Assembly: GCF_000220525.1 (NCBI RefSeq)
Contig: NZ_AFPK01000074.1
Coordinates: forward strand, 41,635-105,634
DNA from: Ochrovirga pacifica
GTDB lineage: Bacteria > Bacteroidota > Bacteroidia > Flavobacteriales > Flavobacteriaceae
Direction: 5' to 3'
Length of the DNA stretch: 64,000 nt
Below, in pieces: positions 47,128 to 56,639 of this stretch; the stretch's first letter is position 1, and each line of letters opens with the position of its first letter. Below the pieces are notes generated by a model that saw only the letters and a list, made by a program, of their open reading frames with translations, had not been told where the DNA came from and did no database searches. The position numbers were made by a program, and so were the translations under genes.

Positions 47128-49074
47128 TTATTTCTGTTGTATTTCTAAAATTTTATCGGCATAACGTTTTCCTAATTTTCTTACTCCTTCTGAATTAAAA
47201 TGCAAATTATCTTCTTGTACAAGACATCCCTTAGAAGAAACCACATGAGCTGTTGGAATTACTTGGGGTAAGGTATTAATGATTTGATTCATGTACCCAA
47301 ACATTCCCTTTTGATCTTCGTGAACTACCTCACCCGCAATAAGGGGAACAGATTTAGCATCTAAAGACAAATCTTTTAAAATGTTTCGGTATACGCTCTT
47401 CACATACTTGGGCCAGTTTTTATCTCCTGCATTGGCTTCTCCTTGATGCAGTAAAATTCCCTTTATCACGCCACTTTTTTGAGCTATTTTAGCCAAGTTG
47501 ATCAAATGTCCATAGGGATTTCCTCTATAAGATCTTACCTTATCCACAAACCAAGATTCTTTAGTTGTAGCATTATAATCTTGATAAATATCTTTGTCAA
47601 AAATTCTAATGTCGCATCCACCTACGGCAACAGGTACCAAACCTACTTTTATTTTCTCTGGTAGTTGTTCTACTAGAGTTCTTCCAAAATAATCTGCTGG
47701 AGACAAGCCTGTACTACAATGGAATAATGGAGGAATAGCCGTGTACCATCTATTTATGTTCCTTCCTAATTTTCCACAATCTAGAGACTGTAGCACCTTA
47801 AGCCGTTCGTTTGCATACAAATCTTGTGGCTGTATTGCCGCAGAGCCTTCCATATTAGATTGTCCAATACATAAATAAATATGAAAATTAGGATCAAATT
47901 TAATTTTCTCTCCATCAGGATCTTTCATATTTACAATCGCCTCTGTATAGGCATTGCCATCCGTATCTGGTAATGACTGAAACCTTGCTACGTAAACTCC
48001 CTCTTTATCTATTGTAACATTCTTAGTAACATTCCCTTTATAAGAGAAACTATTTTCATTGGGACCTAAGGTTTTTACATAGACATTTCCCGTTTTTTTC
48101 TCAGGATCTTCGATAAAAATATTTGTTCCTTCAGAGAGTAGATCATTGTCCCAAGTAACAGTAAAGCTATCTTCATCTATCCTAGACACTTGAACATTAC
48201 TAGGCTTATTAGGTTCTTTTTTAGAAATAGCAATCCCCTGTATTGAAAGCATCTGCTCTGCATAACGCTTCCCTAATTCACGTACTCCTGCCGAATTAAA
48301 ATGCACTTGATCGTCACGAACAGTACACCCCTTAGAAGAAATAACATGAGCTGTAGGAATCACATTGGGTAACGTCTGAATGATAGGATTCATAGCTGCA
48401 CATTTTCCTCCTTGATCAGCTCCTACCACTTCACCTGCCAATAATGGAACTTCATCAGCGTTTAGAGACAAATCAGACAACATACTTTCATAAATTTTCT
48501 TTACATATAGGGGCCATTTTTTGTCTCCTGTATTGGTTTCTCCTTGATGCAATAAAATTCCTTTAATCACTCCGTTTTTTTGGGCTTTCTTAGCTAGTTC
48601 AATAAGACGTTGATATGGATTTCCTCCATAACCGTTTATTTTATCTTGAAACCAAGATTCAGGGTAGGTATTTAAATAGTTTTGATATATTTCTTTGTCA
48701 AACAAACGAATGTCTGAACCTCCAATAGCCACATTCATCACACCTACCTTTATGGAATCTGGTAAGTGTTTTACCATGGTTTTACCAAAAGCATCAGCAG
48801 GGGACAAACCTGTGTAACATTGACTTAACGGAGGAACGGCAGGATACCAAATGCCTTGGGTTCTTAGCAAATTGTTACAGTCGGTAGTTTGCATAGCCAA
48901 AAAACGGTCGTTGACTAGTTTATCTTTAGGTTCTATACTAGCAGAACCTTCCATGTTAGATTGTCCAAAACACAAATAAATATGAAAATTTGGATCTTGA
49001 GCATGCAATTCGATCATTCCTAAAAATACAAGCAAGCTTACAAGCAGGCTCTTGTAATAATTATTGTTTTTCAT
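47128..49074 (-). CDS. Tandem SGNH/CE6-like carbohydrate acetyl esterase with central FN3-like linker
   Basis: A 648-residue secreted protein built from two homologous SASA/CE6-type esterase units (about 27-280 and 393-648) joined by an FN3-like module (about 287-385). The signal peptide ends near LHAQ. Unit 1 has nucleophile S39 in GQSNMEG, the HQGET block and the catalytic D255-H258 pair (DQVH). Unit 2 has S406 in GQSNMEG, HQGEA and D622-H625 (DNLH). Both units therefore look active. This family removes acetyl groups from xylan and other polysaccharides; beside mannan enzymes it may deacetylate mannan. Internal duplication with both sites kept is unusual. It is the last gene of the main PUL 2 operon. 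Confidence 0.88.
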   Translation of the reverse strand: MKNNNYYKSLLVSLLVFLGMIELHAQDPNFHIYLCFGQSNMEGSASIEPKDKLVNDRFLAMQTTDCNNLLRTQGIWYPAVPPLSQCYTGLSPADAFGKTMVKHLPDSIKVGVMNVAIGGSDIRLFDKEIYQNYLNTYPESWFQDKINGYGGNPYQRLIELAKKAQKNGVIKGILLHQGETNTGDKKWPLYVKKIYESMLSDLSLNADEVPLLAGEVVGADQGGKCAAMNPIIQTLPNVIPTAHVISSKGCTVRDDQVHFNSAGVRELGKRYAEQMLSIQGIAISKKEPNKPSNVQVSRIDEDSFTVTWDNDLLSEGTNIFIEDPEKKTGNVYVKTLGPNENSFSYKGNVTKNVTIDKEGVYVARFQSLPDTDGNAYTEAIVNMKDPDGEKIKFDPNFHIYLCIGQSNMEGSAAIQPQDLYANERLKVLQSLDCGKLGRNINRWYTAIPPLFHCSTGLSPADYFGRTLVEQLPEKIKVGLVPVAVGGCDIRIFDKDIYQDYNATTKESWFVDKVRSYRGNPYGHLINLAKIAQKSGVIKGILLHQGEANAGDKNWPKYVKSVYRNILKDLSLDAKSVPLIAGEVVHEDQKGMFGYMNQIINTLPQVIPTAHVVSSKGCLVQEDNLHFNSEGVRKLGKRYADKILEIQQK

Positions 49075-49084
49075 CTTTTTCTTT

Positions 49085-50680
49085 TTAATGATACATATAC
49101 AAAACCAAAAAGCAGAACAAGACTAGCACCACAGACCATACCCTAAAGTTTTTGTAAAATGGTACTCCTTTTAGCTCTTCTGTTTCTTCTCTAAACACAG
49201 CTTTGGTCCAAATAAACCCTTTAATTTGCTCCATACTATCAGGTGGACTCAACAAACTTACTCCCACAATAATAATCGCACTAAACACAAAATAAAAAGG
49301 TACTTTTAGCAAAAAGTGAATATCACCCAAAAGCTCTATACCACCTACCACTTTTAACAACACAGTTACAACGGCTGCAAAGGCACCTCCCATCAATCCC
49401 CAAAAAGCACCGTGTTTGTTAATTCTTTTCCAAAAAACACCCAAAAAGAAAACTGCTACAACGGGTGGAGCAATATACGTTAGCATTTCTTGATAATATT
49501 TTAGTAATGAATCAAACTTAGACACAAAAGGCACCCATAAAACAGCTAAAATCAACACAATCACAGAAACAATTTTTCCTACATACACCTGTTCTTTTTG
49601 TGAAGTATTGGGTTTGAACTTGGTGTAAAAATCCATTGTAAACAACGTAGCTACTGAATTTAGCAAAGCACTTAAAGAAGATGTCAATGCTGCTACCATA
49701 GCCGCTAACATCAGTCCTAACAATCCCGTAGGCATCATTTCTATAACCAACTTAGGATAAACCATGTCGTTTTTAGGCAAATCTGGGTACATTTTCTTTC
49801 CGATAATGGCTGGAAAGATGATGATAAAAATTAACGAAACTGTTAAAAAACCGACCAACAAAATACCTTTACGTCCATGATCTATAGATTTAGCGGTAAG
49901 TACACGTTGCACCAACATTTGGTTATTTCCCCAAAAGTAAAATCCTAAAATTGGAATTCCTACAATCATTCCCAACCATGGCACAGATTCGTCGTCTAGT
50001 GGTCGAATCAATTTCATCATGGTATCCTCTTGTAATAACAATTCTTTTAAATAATCCAATCCGCCATTGTTCATTGCCAAAAAGGTTAAGATAAAAGTTC
50101 CTACCAACAATAAAATTCCCTGAATCAAATCTACTTTAATAGCGGCAGACAAACCTCCTGGTATGGTATAAGCAGCAACAATTAATGCAAAAATTACCGA
50201 CAAATTTAGAATGCTTAACGAAGGAAAAACCAATTTCATCAACAAAGAAGCTGCGTACAAAGCACCTGCAGCATCTAAAAAAGTAGCTCCTATAAGGGTG
50301 ATGAATGAAAAATAATAACGAGAGCGTTTGTCAAATCTTTTTTCTAAAAATTCAGGGATGGTAAAAATTCCCGATTTGATGTAAAAAGGCAAAAAGAAAA
50401 GGGCAAAAAACACCATGACCAATACTGAAACCAAATCGTAATTAAACACGGCAATACCCGTTGCATAAGCATCTCCACTTTTACCAATAAGTGTGGTACT
50501 AGAAATACTGGCTGCAAACAATGAAAAACCAATTACAGGCCATGTCATGTTTCTTCCAGCTAAAAAATAATCTTTGGTAGAACTACTTCCTTTTTTAGAA
50601 GAACGTATTCCAAACCAAACGATAAATATAAAGTACAGTACTAAGACTGTAATGTCTGTAATTCCTAAATTGTATTCCAT
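49085..50680 (-). CDS. Sodium:solute symporter (SSS family)
   Basis: A 531-residue inner-membrane protein with about 13-14 helices of the LeuT-fold SSS family. Family marks are KDYFLAGRNMTWPVIGFSLFAASISSTTLIG near the N-terminus, AAYTIPGGLSAAIKVDLIQGILL in the middle and the sodium-site helix AAMVAALTSSLSALLNSVATLFTMDFY. It probably imports a mono- or disaccharide from the periplasm; its place between an endo-type GH and the esterase, close to the cytoplasmic GH130, suggests mannobiose, mannose or a related sugar. It lies 10 bases before the esterase and 29 bases after the GH-A gene, within one operon. Confidence 0.92.
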   Translation of the reverse strand: MEYNLGITDITVLVLYFIFIVWFGIRSSKKGSSSTKDYFLAGRNMTWPVIGFSLFAASISSTTLIGKSGDAYATGIAVFNYDLVSVLVMVFFALFFLPFYIKSGIFTIPEFLEKRFDKRSRYYFSFITLIGATFLDAAGALYAASLLMKLVFPSLSILNLSVIFALIVAAYTIPGGLSAAIKVDLIQGILLLVGTFILTFLAMNNGGLDYLKELLLQEDTMMKLIRPLDDESVPWLGMIVGIPILGFYFWGNNQMLVQRVLTAKSIDHGRKGILLVGFLTVSLIFIIIFPAIIGKKMYPDLPKNDMVYPKLVIEMMPTGLLGLMLAAMVAALTSSLSALLNSVATLFTMDFYTKFKPNTSQKEQVYVGKIVSVIVLILAVLWVPFVSKFDSLLKYYQEMLTYIAPPVVAVFFLGVFWKRINKHGAFWGLMGGAFAAVVTVLLKVVGGIELLGDIHFLLKVPFYFVFSAIIIVGVSLLSPPDSMEQIKGFIWTKAVFREETEELKGVPFYKNFRVWSVVLVLFCFLVLYMYH

Positions 50681-50709
50681 TTTTTTGTTCTATAAATTTT
50701 AGGTCGTTC

Positions 50710-52272
50710 TTATTCTAACAAACGTGTGCTTAAAAAAACCACACTCTTTGCTTTAAGATCAACCTTTATGTTTTCTGAAGACCCCTTTGTTATTTTCTGA
50801 CTTGATACTGGAAAACCCTGACTGTTTACTGGACGATGATTTTCTGAATATTCGTACAAATACAAAGGTTGATTGCTCTGAAAAACATCGGATGCTAATT
50901 GAAGACATTCTGCTTTTGATGATTGATTGACCAAGGCAATGGTATGTCCCTTATCAAACGTTGCGGCTACTGCCCTAATACTGTCGTTTTGCTGGGTATA
51001 ACTAGGCACAATAACGGTAGATTTAGGTGGAAACAACTGACACAACAAGGTCCAAGAATAAGCCCAAGGCCTAGGGGTTTTGTCTTTTTCTAAATCACCA
51101 AATTCTTCTGCCAAAATGTTCCACATTCCCCATTTTTTTAGCTGATCTTTTTCTCCTAAGTCATTCACCGTATGCATGGCATCGTCCAAATCCCAAGCAA
51201 TAGCTCCGCCAACTCCTGCAATCATACTTTGTAGGGCTGCATCCGCCATGTCTATTCCGTAAAAATAATCATACACAAACATTGAAGAGTCATCAGGGCC
51301 TGCGTAAGGGTCTTCTTGCCCTCTTTTTTTATTTTCTTCCCCTAAGGCTCCTGTATACTTCATCCCCAATTCACCTAAAACCAATGGTTTACCTGTGGGG
51401 ATAATTTTAGCTGTAAAAGGCTCTAAATAGTTTACAAAACTACCATCACGTATCATGTGTTGATCTGCATAGATATGAAAATCGTACAAACCAGTAATCT
51501 CATTCAAATCGTCCACGGTTTGCAATACCCAATCTTTGGCTTTTATAGGCGATTTTGGATTTTCCCATTGGGTGACTGCATCTGGACCAGACATAGAAAC
51601 ATACTTATCTAAACCTGCTTTTTTTAATGCCGAGTTTAAATTTTGATAGCCTTTTTTCCACTGCTCCCAATCGCCATCTGTAGATGCCCAATATCCATTC
51701 GGCTCGTTTACCAAATTGTAATATTGAATACAAGTATAGCCTTTTTCTAAAATCAAATGTTTTAAATATGCAACAATCATCTTTGTCCATCGTTCATCAT
51801 CAGCACGTTGTATTTCTTTATTTTTCTTATCTAAATGCCACAAACCAGGAGCTCCCCATTCGCCAAAAAGCACAGGAATATTTCTTGTCTGGCAGTAATC
51901 CAGCAACTTGTACAAACTTTTTACTTCTTGTGTATCAAAATTTAACATAGGTTGTTGTTGCTTATCCAAACCTTGATAATATCGCCAAGAGGCAATATCC
52001 ATCACCCTAATAATATGAGGATTGATAAAATCTAATCTTTTATACAACTCTTCCCATTTTTCATCGGTCATCAACGCTCCCCATTCTGCTTTGTCAGAAT
52101 CGGCATGCGGATAAGCTGACCATTGCACTCCATGTCCTACAAACGGACTTTTTACTTCATTTTTTTGTAAAAAAGAGATTTCATTGGTTACCGTTGGGGT
52201 TGATTTTTTTTGAACACAACTGGCAAACAAAAGTGTTGTTACTACTATTATTAGGGTGATGATTTTTTGCAT
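50710..52272 (-). CDS. Clan GH-A glycoside hydrolase (GH5/GH30-like), copy 2
   Basis: A 520-residue lipoprotein (lipobox LFASCV, Cys19) with a TIM barrel (about 45-400) and a C-terminal beta sandwich (about 405-520, RAVAATFDKGHTIALVN). The acid/base is E190 in YNLVNEPNG and the nucleophile E301 in LVLGELGMKY, the spacing expected in clan GH-A. The barrel plus side sandwich recalls GH30, while the strand motifs fit GH5; I cannot fix the family by eye. It is a clear paralogue of the gene two positions upstream (shared VGxGxQW, FGEWG, DFHIY, FYGIDMADA blocks). With GH130 and a mannosidase nearby, endo- or exo-mannanase action is the best guess. It ends one operon step before the symporter. Confidence 0.85.
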   Translation of the reverse strand: MQKIITLIIVVTTLLFASCVQKKSTPTVTNEISFLQKNEVKSPFVGHGVQWSAYPHADSDKAEWGALMTDEKWEELYKRLDFINPHIIRVMDIASWRYYQGLDKQQQPMLNFDTQEVKSLYKLLDYCQTRNIPVLFGEWGAPGLWHLDKKNKEIQRADDERWTKMIVAYLKHLILEKGYTCIQYYNLVNEPNGYWASTDGDWEQWKKGYQNLNSALKKAGLDKYVSMSGPDAVTQWENPKSPIKAKDWVLQTVDDLNEITGLYDFHIYADQHMIRDGSFVNYLEPFTAKIIPTGKPLVLGELGMKYTGALGEENKKRGQEDPYAGPDDSSMFVYDYFYGIDMADAALQSMIAGVGGAIAWDLDDAMHTVNDLGEKDQLKKWGMWNILAEEFGDLEKDKTPRPWAYSWTLLCQLFPPKSTVIVPSYTQQNDSIRAVAATFDKGHTIALVNQSSKAECLQLASDVFQSNQPLYLYEYSENHRPVNSQGFPVSSQKITKGSSENIKVDLKAKSVVFLSTRLLE

Positions 52273-52274
52273 AT

Positions 52275-53318
52275 TTATTTTTTTAATTCTTCTAACAAAT
52301 CATGAATATTACAAGTAGCCAAACCAATGTATTTGTCTGCTGCACCATAATATACATACAAAGTATCCTCAATAATCATGTTTCCTGTAGGGAATACACA
52401 ACCTTTGTAGTAACCTTCAATTTCATAATCGTGTTCTGGCTCCATGATCCAGTTTTCTAAACGCCCGATCACTTTGGTTGGGTCTTCTAAGTCTAACAAA
52501 GCAGCTCCGGCACGGTAATAGCCCAAACCTCCATTTTCTACTCCGTGGTATATAACCAACCAACCGTCTTTGGTTTTTAGCGGTGGTGTGCTACCTCCTA
52601 TTTTTTCCTCCCAAGTTCCTTCAATTCCAGACAATAAAAGTGTACTTTCCTCTTCCCACACCATCAAATCGTCAGAAAAACGAATCCAAATAGCAGGTCT
52701 TTTAGGCCCATATTCTTCTCCAATCCACTCCTTAGGTCTGTGCAACATGGCAAATTTTCCATTAATTTTTTCTGGAAAAAGAATCACATCTCTATCATCT
52801 AAATTAGACGTTGTAATACGTCCTAATCTTTTAAAAGTTCTTAAATCTTTAGACAAAGCCAAGCCTGAATTTGCTACATTTTTTTTGATGACATGTGGTG
52901 TATCTTCTCCTGACTCAGGCAATAAAATAACATCGTGAGCAAATTTCCAATATTGCCCTGGAGGATAAGGTCTGTAAGCATAGGTGATATAAAATTCGTC
53001 TCCAAATTTGGCAATTCTAGGATCTTCTACTCCTCCCATATCAGGGCCGTCTGCACTTGGTGAAAACACAGGCTGATCAGAAACTCTGGTAAAATTGATT
53101 CCGTCTGTGCTTTCTGCCAATCCAAATCTTATATAATGCTCTTTATCGTCTCCTGCAGCTCTATACAACATAGAGAATTTACCATCCTCGTACCAAACTC
53201 CTGGATTACATACCACCAAACTTTCCCAATCGTTATTAGGGTTTGGACTAAAAATAGGGTTGTTTTCGTGTTTTTTTAATCGGATAAGATCCGTTTTCTT
53301 TTCTACAATACTACTCAT
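52275..53318 (-). CDS. GH130 beta-mannoside phosphorylase
   Basis: A 347-residue five-bladed propeller enzyme without signal peptide, hence cytoplasmic. The GH130 catalytic aspartate is D99 in GGVEDPRI; other marks are the opening NPIFSPNPNNDWES, VCNPGVWYEDGKFSMLYRA, LHRPKEW with a likely phosphate-contact arginine, GGSTPPLKTKDGWLVIYHGV and the ending FPTGNMIIEDTLYVYYGAAD. Members phosphorolyse beta-mannosides to mannose 1-phosphate, saving ATP. It lies between the two paralogous GH-A genes, two bases before one of them, and near an inner-membrane symporter that could supply its substrate. Linkage (beta-1,4 or beta-1,2) is not readable from sequence. Confidence 0.93.
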   Translation of the reverse strand: MSSIVEKKTDLIRLKKHENNPIFSPNPNNDWESLVVCNPGVWYEDGKFSMLYRAAGDDKEHYIRFGLAESTDGINFTRVSDQPVFSPSADGPDMGGVEDPRIAKFGDEFYITYAYRPYPPGQYWKFAHDVILLPESGEDTPHVIKKNVANSGLALSKDLRTFKRLGRITTSNLDDRDVILFPEKINGKFAMLHRPKEWIGEEYGPKRPAIWIRFSDDLMVWEEESTLLLSGIEGTWEEKIGGSTPPLKTKDGWLVIYHGVENGGLGYYRAGAALLDLEDPTKVIGRLENWIMEPEHDYEIEGYYKGCVFPTGNMIIEDTLYVYYGAADKYIGLATCNIHDLLEELKK

Positions 53319-53356
53319 TGTTTTGTTTTTTGATATTAATTTTGGTTGATTTTGTT

Positions 53357-54886
53357 TTAATCCATGTTGGTAAACAACACAAAAGATTCTCCCTCTAATG
53401 TTATTTTCTCTCCTTTATTAAAGTCTATTTGTACGTCTGTTTCTATAGGACTTGCAAACCCTTTTTCGTTTACTGGACCTATAAAATCTACTCCTTCTTT
53501 TGACTTGTACACGTATTTATCTAGAGTTAGTTTTGAAAAATCATCAGATTTTAAAACTAAATCGTAAGAACTATAGTGTGAATTGACCAAAGCAAGTGTA
53601 TGTTTGCCATTGTGCACTCCTAACACAGCTCTTAAGCCTTTTTTATCAGGAAGATTGACTTGATAAATATCGCTACCCGCAGGAAAATAGCGAGTTAACA
53701 AAGAAACAGGGTAAAAGAAAGGTCTGATGTTTTCGTCAGCAGCGTTGGAGGTAAGTTCTTCTCCTAAAATATTCCAAAATCCCCAACGTTTCAATTTGGT
53801 TGTATTCCAATCCCCATTATCTGGGCTGTTGTACATAGCATCGTCCATAGACCAAACTAAAGAGCCTGAGTATCCTTCTCTCATGGCCTGAATTAAAGCA
53901 TCAGCCATATCTATTCCATAAAAAGATTTGTAAATCATCATGTTAGAATCGTTCCCTGCAAAAGGATCGTTGGCTATGGCTTCTTCGTTTTCTTGCTTTA
54001 ACTCTGCATCAACCTCAGTATATTTAAATCCTATTTCACCCAAAACCAATCGTTTCCCCTCAGGAGTAACTTTTTTATAAGCACTTAGCATGTCTGCAAA
54101 CTCTCCTCTACGAATCAATTGCTGCTCAGGATAAACATGAATGTCATACAAACCAATATTTTCACCTAAATCGTTTTGTGTGTTTGTAAACCAGTCTGTT
54201 TGACTCGCTGTGTTAAAAATAGCGATGTCTGGCCCCATTAAATGAATATTGCTTAGGTTGTACTTTTGCATTTCATCCAAATAAGCTAATTGTACATCTC
54301 TCCAAATAGTATAACTTCCTTGGGTAGAAGACCAATCTCCATTGGGTTCATTAATCATATTCACCGTTTTGATATTGGTGTACCCTTTTTCGTTGATTAA
54401 ATGATTTAAAAATTTGACTGAGTTGGCAATCCAATTCATATCTATTTGATCTATTTCCCCCACAGAATGATGTCCCCATTCTCCAAAAGATACTTCTATA
54501 TTTCTACTTTTTGCATAGTCTAACATTTTAAACAAAGATTGTGTCTTTGCATTTTCATCATACACACCTCCATTGTCATAAGACCAGCTTGCTGTGGTTA
54601 TAATTCTTAAAAAAGGTGGTCTCATAAAATCTATTCTCTCAAAAAGCTTTTCCCAGTCGGCATTGCTTAATGTTTCTGTTCCTAGCCAAGTAGGAACCAT
54701 ATCATAGCCTCCCCATTGTGCACCATTTCCTACAAAATCGGTAGAGACTACTTGTTGCGTAACTACCACTTCTCTATTTTTTTGCACGGTAGAGTCTATA
54801 GACACCTCGGTATCTTCACAGCTGACAAACAAGAGAGACAGCGATAGTAAAAATGTAAACATGTTGTTTGTTTTTATTCTTTTCAT
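53357..54886 (-). CDS. Clan GH-A glycoside hydrolase (GH5/GH30-like), copy 1
   Basis: A 509-residue lipoprotein (LLFVSCED, Cys23). I start at MKRIKTNNMF, since the open frame of ten more codons adds a polar stretch ahead of a good lipoprotein signal. The TIM barrel carries the acid/base E180 in NMINEPNG and the nucleophile E284 in VLGEIGFKY, and the C-terminal sandwich (about 395-509) has the same HTLALVNS motif as its paralogue. The two proteins align over their entire lengths, but the substrate-facing loops differ, so they may cut different linkages or lengths. It follows the duplicated SusE/F-like lipoprotein by 48 bases and precedes GH130. Confidence 0.85.
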   Translation of the reverse strand: MKRIKTNNMFTFLLSLSLLFVSCEDTEVSIDSTVQKNREVVVTQQVVSTDFVGNGAQWGGYDMVPTWLGTETLSNADWEKLFERIDFMRPPFLRIITTASWSYDNGGVYDENAKTQSLFKMLDYAKSRNIEVSFGEWGHHSVGEIDQIDMNWIANSVKFLNHLINEKGYTNIKTVNMINEPNGDWSSTQGSYTIWRDVQLAYLDEMQKYNLSNIHLMGPDIAIFNTASQTDWFTNTQNDLGENIGLYDIHVYPEQQLIRRGEFADMLSAYKKVTPEGKRLVLGEIGFKYTEVDAELKQENEEAIANDPFAGNDSNMMIYKSFYGIDMADALIQAMREGYSGSLVWSMDDAMYNSPDNGDWNTTKLKRWGFWNILGEELTSNAADENIRPFFYPVSLLTRYFPAGSDIYQVNLPDKKGLRAVLGVHNGKHTLALVNSHYSSYDLVLKSDDFSKLTLDKYVYKSKEGVDFIGPVNEKGFASPIETDVQIDFNKGEKITLEGESFVLFTNMD

Positions 54887-54934
54887 CTTGATGTTGTTAT
54901 AAAAGCTCCTTACCAAAACAGTAAGGAAGCTTGA

Positions 54935-56629
54935 TTATTTAGTTAATTTGTACCACATTTTATTAGACATATGAGCCAACTCTTCGTAGCTATAATCCGT
55001 ATCTGTCCAACTGAACAAGTCCGATTGGTACGCTAATTCTGAACTCAGAGAAATTTCATTTGCCGTTGCACCTGCTTCTACATTTAGTTGGTAATCTTTA
55101 CCGTTTGCACTAATGATAACCACACCTTCTTTAAGCACCCAAGTTCCAGATCCTGTTGGCACAGTTCTAAAGCGTTCATTAAAATCCCATGCTTTAGAAG
55201 TTTCTATAAATTCTCCGTTAAGTCCATCGGTTCCTGTTTGATTTTCATAAGTTCCGTATTGATTTCCTTCTCCGTCAATTCCCTCGTAAGTAAAAACAAT
55301 TTTGTTATCTAACTCTGGGGTCACACTACTCATATAATTGTTTAAATGTTCGGTTTTGTCCCATCCCCAAGACTCCCAAGTAAATAAATCTGCGTATAAT
55401 TTAATTTCGTCAATAGACCAAGTACCCGCCAAAACAGATTCAGGTTCTTCGGTTTCTACTTTCAAAATAAGTGTCCACGTACTGGCTTCACCAGACTCAG
55501 AAGTAATGGTAATTGTTGTTTTGTTATCCACAGAAAAGTCTAACATTTTACCGACAGACACCTCTGTAGTAGCTCCATAAGAAATGGAAAAATCAGTCAA
55601 TTCAATAGCAGATAAATCTGCACCATTATCCGCAATCACAAAAGATACTTCTTTAGCTGCCTCGTCTATTTCTGTAGTTCCTACTTGGTCTTTTACCGAT
55701 AAGCTTGTAATGCTATTCCCTGTTTGTAACACTTTGTTTTGTGTTAATGTGTACCAAACTTTTTTAGACATATGATTCAACTCTTCGTAAGCCCAATCTG
55801 TATTGTCCCAATCGAATAGCTCTGACTTATACTCTAAAGATGCGGATAAATTTACTTGGTTTGTTTCTGTCAACACTTCCAAATCCAGTTCATACTCCAC
55901 GTTGTTTTCATCGGTAATGATGACTTTATTTCTTTCAAAATCACGCAACCAAGTACCTGTAGTTACAGGAATTTTTCTTAATCGATCGTTAAAGTCCCAT
56001 CCTTTTTCGGCATCTCCAAAATTTCCTACGACCTCATCAGCCCCAGCAGAAAATTCAAATGCACCAAACGGATTTCCGTTTTCATCTGCACCTTCTACAG
56101 TAAACGTAAATACGTTGTCCCACTCAGGAGCAAGCTCTGGTAAATAGGTAAATACACTTTCATTTTTTTCCCATCCCCAAGATTCCCAAGTAAACATATC
56201 GGCAAAAATACGCACATCGCCTACATACCAAGTTCCTTCTAAATCTGACTTAAATGGAGCTAAGTTTACGGTCCAGTCTAACGGTTTGTTTGCTCCAGAC
56301 ACCACAGTAATGGTAGTGCTACCTGTAGAAAAATCTAACGTAGTGCCCGCTTTGTTTTGTGTGGTAGCCCCATATGCAAGGTCGATGGATTTTACTTTTA
56401 CCTTAGAAATGTCTTCTATGTTTTCTGTTTTGGCATAGATGGTGATTTCTGCAAGATCTCCTTCTCTTTTAATAACAGGAGTTCCTATTTGCCCTTCTAT
56501 TAACAGGGCTTTGATATTGCGTTCTTTTTGCCAACTTTTCCCTTCAATATCACTTAGTGGATCTTCTGTACAAGCTACTACAACAGCTGCCAGTACAAAC
56601 GTGTATAAAATTTTATATAATTTTTTCAT
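54935..56629 (-). CDS. Duplicated SusE/F-type surface lipoprotein
   Basis: A 564-residue lipoprotein (VVVACTED, Cys20) made of two tandem halves of about 260 residues (about 38-303 and 304-564). Each half has an Ig-like part (AYGATTQNKAGTTLDFS and SYGATTEVSVGKMLDFS) and a lipocalin-like beta part (GTWYVGDVRIFADMFTWESWGW and GTWSIDEIKLYADLFTWESWGW), ending with YEELNHMSKKVWYTLTQ or YEELAHMSNKMWYKLTK. The aromatic-rich FTWESWGW segments could line glycan-binding sites. It is the third gene behind SusC and SusD, the place of SusE/F glycan-binding proteins, and starts ten bases after SusD. I see no catalytic residues. Confidence 0.8.
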   Translation of the reverse strand: MKKLYKILYTFVLAAVVVACTEDPLSDIEGKSWQKERNIKALLIEGQIGTPVIKREGDLAEITIYAKTENIEDISKVKVKSIDLAYGATTQNKAGTTLDFSTGSTTITVVSGANKPLDWTVNLAPFKSDLEGTWYVGDVRIFADMFTWESWGWEKNESVFTYLPELAPEWDNVFTFTVEGADENGNPFGAFEFSAGADEVVGNFGDAEKGWDFNDRLRKIPVTTGTWLRDFERNKVIITDENNVEYELDLEVLTETNQVNLSASLEYKSELFDWDNTDWAYEELNHMSKKVWYTLTQNKVLQTGNSITSLSVKDQVGTTEIDEAAKEVSFVIADNGADLSAIELTDFSISYGATTEVSVGKMLDFSVDNKTTITITSESGEASTWTLILKVETEEPESVLAGTWSIDEIKLYADLFTWESWGWDKTEHLNNYMSSVTPELDNKIVFTYEGIDGEGNQYGTYENQTGTDGLNGEFIETSKAWDFNERFRTVPTGSGTWVLKEGVVIISANGKDYQLNVEAGATANEISLSSELAYQSDLFSWTDTDYSYEELAHMSNKMWYKLTK

Positions 56630-56639
56630 GATGGTATTT

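Noticed and set aside
45914..49074. Repeat or CRISPR-like structure around the esterase region
   Set aside because: The repetition is at the protein level (duplicated esterase units and shared FN3 module); there are no short regularly spaced DNA repeats, and no CRISPR array was seen anywhere in the window.
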